From a virus, in the IMG/VR virus record IMGVR_UViG_3300047175_000272, positions 1 to 24,488 of that record: a DNA stretch of 24,488 bases. The stretch is one strand, 5' to 3'. Positions within the stretch are counted from its first letter, which is position 1; each line of letters starts with the position of its first letter. Below, one piece after another: positions 23,395-24,488 of this stretch. Under the pieces are notes generated by a model. That model made no database searches. It was not told where the DNA came from and was given only the letters and a program-made list of their open reading frames with translations. The position numbers were made by a program, and so were the translations under genes.

Positions 23395-23733
23395 ATGACA
23401 CCCACCCTGTTCGTAATGCTCAACAAGGGCCTCGACTGGGCGAGGCAGCCCTCCACCGTCACTGGGATATCCGCCCTTGCCGCCGCCGCTGCGGGCGTCG
23501 CCTCCGGTCAGATGAGCCCAAGCACCGCGATCCCGGCAGCCGTGTTCGGGGTGGTTGCCGTGCTTTTGCCAGACAATAGCGCGGCGTGGCGCGACGCGCG
23601 CAGACTCGCCTCCGATACGGTAGCCCTGACGCAATCCGGCGGCGTGGCGACCGAATTCGCGCCTGTGCTGGCCGACGCAGCCGCGGTCGCCGCCGATGTT
23701 CGGCCGTCCGCATCCGCGCCATCTGGTGACTGA
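23395..23733 (+). CDS. Two-TM membrane protein, holin-like candidate
   Basis: 112 residues, three bases after the lipoprotein stop, with only a weak GGAC ahead. Two hydrophobic segments (about 22-38, TGISALAAAAAGVASG, and 45-59, AIPAAVFGVVAVLLP) are separated by a short MSPST turn and followed by a charged, largely helical soluble tail (65-112). Small two-TM proteins with a Pro-flanked hairpin are common as phage holins. This one lies after the endolysin rather than before it. It could be the true holin, an antiholin, or a structural membrane protein. No distinctive family motif is seen. Confidence 0.6.
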   Translation: MTPTLFVMLNKGLDWARQPSTVTGISALAAAAAGVASGQMSPSTAIPAAVFGVVAVLLPDNSAAWRDARRLASDTVALTQSGGVATEFAPVLADAAAVAADVRPSASAPSGD

Positions 23734-23757
23734 TCCGCGACACGCGTGATACGCTTC

Positions 23758-23777
23758 GGCGGCAATGATAGGCCGCC
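23758..23777. other. Small hairpin before the TPR gene
   Basis: GGCGGC (23758-23763) and GCCGCC (23772-23777) can form a perfect six-base-pair stem with an eight-base loop (AATGATAG), ending six bases before ATG 23784. No run of T follows, so it is not a typical intrinsic terminator. It would cover the place of a ribosome site, so it might reduce initiation of the next gene. No clear promoter is seen in 23734-23783. Confidence 0.35.
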
Positions 23778-23783
23778 ACCGCG

Positions 23784-24488
23784 ATGCCGCAGGATACAAC
23801 GCCTGATTTACCAGCCGATTTCGATAATTTGGCCAGCGGTGCGCACGAGGCGGCCCGGCGGCAGGATTGGGGGGTGTCGTTGTCGCTGTGGGGCGAGGCG
23901 TGCCGTTTGTTTCCCGAAAGACCAGAAAGTCTGATCGGAGCAGGCGAGGCTCTGTTGCATCTCTCGCGTTACGATGAGGCCGACGAAACACTGACTGCGG
24001 CCATGACCCAGCTTCCTGGCGCGATGCGGCCAGCGGAATTGTTCGCTCGCGTGGCGCACGACCGACGTGACTGGCCTGAGGCCATCGCGCGTTGGAAGGC
24101 GCTCCGGGTGAAATTTCCCGATCTTGTCGAACCGTTCCGCGGCTATGCTGATGCCCTGCGTGATTCGGGATGCCATGATGAGGCAGAGATCGTCTATCGC
24201 CATGCCATGCGGCGCTTTCCAAGCGACTATGCCCTCACTGCGGGTTACGCCCTGACGGCGAGCCGCCAGCTTCTTTGGGACGAGGCGTGCGCGCGTTGGC
24301 GGACGGTTAAACGACTTTTTCCGGAAGAATCCGGTGGCGATGCTGGTATAGTCGAGGCAATGCTCGCTCTCGGCCGAAGCGAAAATGCGCAAACCGGGTC
24401 GCGCGAGATATCCGCGTTGGCGCCCGAACCCGAAAACACTCCGGGTCACCCCGCTTCACCAGGTGCCGCGCCGCTAGCCATGGCATAA
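23784..24488 (+). CDS. TPR-repeat protein
   Basis: 234 residues, ending with TAA at the last base of the window. About five TPR-like helical repeats run from residue 15 to 181, each with the sequence 'A....W..A...W......FP': around QDWGVSLSLWGEACRLFP (27-44), the SRYDEADETL unit (61-70), 'DWPEAIARWKALRVKFP' (96-112), 'DEAEIVYRHAMRRFP' (132-146) and 'LWDEACARWRTVKRLFP' (164-180). The Pro/Ala-rich end (215-234) is disordered. TPR domains bind other proteins. Proteins with this W..A...W...FP repeat are common beside glycan-synthesis genes in alphaproteobacteria, and a glycosyltransferase lies two genes upstream, but no direct link is shown. No Shine-Dalgarno is visible, and a gap of 50 bases separates it from the phage operon, so it may be host DNA or cargo. 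Confidence 0.72.
   Translation: MPQDTTPDLPADFDNLASGAHEAARRQDWGVSLSLWGEACRLFPERPESLIGAGEALLHLSRYDEADETLTAAMTQLPGAMRPAELFARVAHDRRDWPEAIARWKALRVKFPDLVEPFRGYADALRDSGCHDEAEIVYRHAMRRFPSDYALTAGYALTASRQLLWDEACARWRTVKRLFPEESGGDAGIVEAMLALGRSENAQTGSREISALAPEPENTPGHPASPGAAPLAMA

Noticed and set aside
23734-23783. Possible terminator and promoter before the TPR gene
   Set aside because: The hairpin has no T run, and no -35/-10 pair with good spacing is visible in the GC-rich spacer.
21634-24222. 862-codon open frame on the minus strand over endolysin, glycosyltransferase and TPR genes
   Set aside because: It is a mirror of GC-rich coding DNA: the plus-strand genes have recognised motifs and ribosome sites, while the minus frame is Arg/Gly/Asp-rich without domains.

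Overview
The window is one continuous block of tailed-phage late genes, all on the + strand and packed almost end to end: head, neck, contractile tail, baseplate, receptor-binding proteins, lysis, accessory genes. The high GC content, the alanine-, arginine- and proline-rich proteins, and a GC-rich palindromic repeat suggest a prophage (or phage) of an alphaproteobacterium, possibly Acetobacteraceae/Rhodospirillales. That host guess is inference. The phage is a myovirus, because it encodes a tail sheath, a tube and a full contractile baseplate. Gene order from the capsid to the gp48-like protein follows phage Mu and P2-type tail modules. Integrase, terminase and a complete portal are not in the window, so I cannot tell whether the element is intact.

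Layout: 1-171 is a short ORF that may be a remnant of an upstream head gene, followed by an unusually AT-rich stretch (about 151-230). 285-2097 holds the scaffold and major capsid protein. 2113-4224 holds small neck/connector and tail-terminator candidates. 4231-6252 holds sheath and tube. 6261-6784 is a tail assembly chaperone pair joined by a programmed -1 frameshift: a GGGAAAC slippery site followed six bases later by a perfect 9-bp stem. 6781-8132 holds a tail-completion protein and a short, extremely proline-rich protein in the tape-measure position. That protein carries in-frame copies of a palindromic interspersed repeat. 8149-12729 holds the tape-to-hub linker, a LysM/gpX-like protein, the gpD-like hub, the gpV spike, gpW/gp25, gpJ and gp48/gpI.

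12758-21270 is a large host-recognition block: a fibre ending in a glycine-rich domain, a small fibre-assembly candidate, a fibre-tail adaptor-like protein, and two beta-helix tailspikes. The second spike (1366 aa) contains two successive beta-helix modules in one chain, and both spikes begin with the same kind of 80-residue N-terminal module. 21305-23733 holds lysis genes (a coiled-coil/one-TM holin candidate, a GH108 muramidase, a lipoprotein, a two-TM membrane protein) interrupted by a GT-A-type glycosyltransferase. The window ends with a TPR protein that stops at the last base.

The genes would assemble a contractile virion with several receptor-binding or depolymerising proteins, then lyse the cell. 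The glycosyltransferase, and perhaps the TPR protein, look like accessory cargo that may alter surface glycans. I saw no tRNA, rRNA, CRISPR array, insertion sequence or convincing intrinsic terminator, and no gene-free stretch longer than 300 bases.
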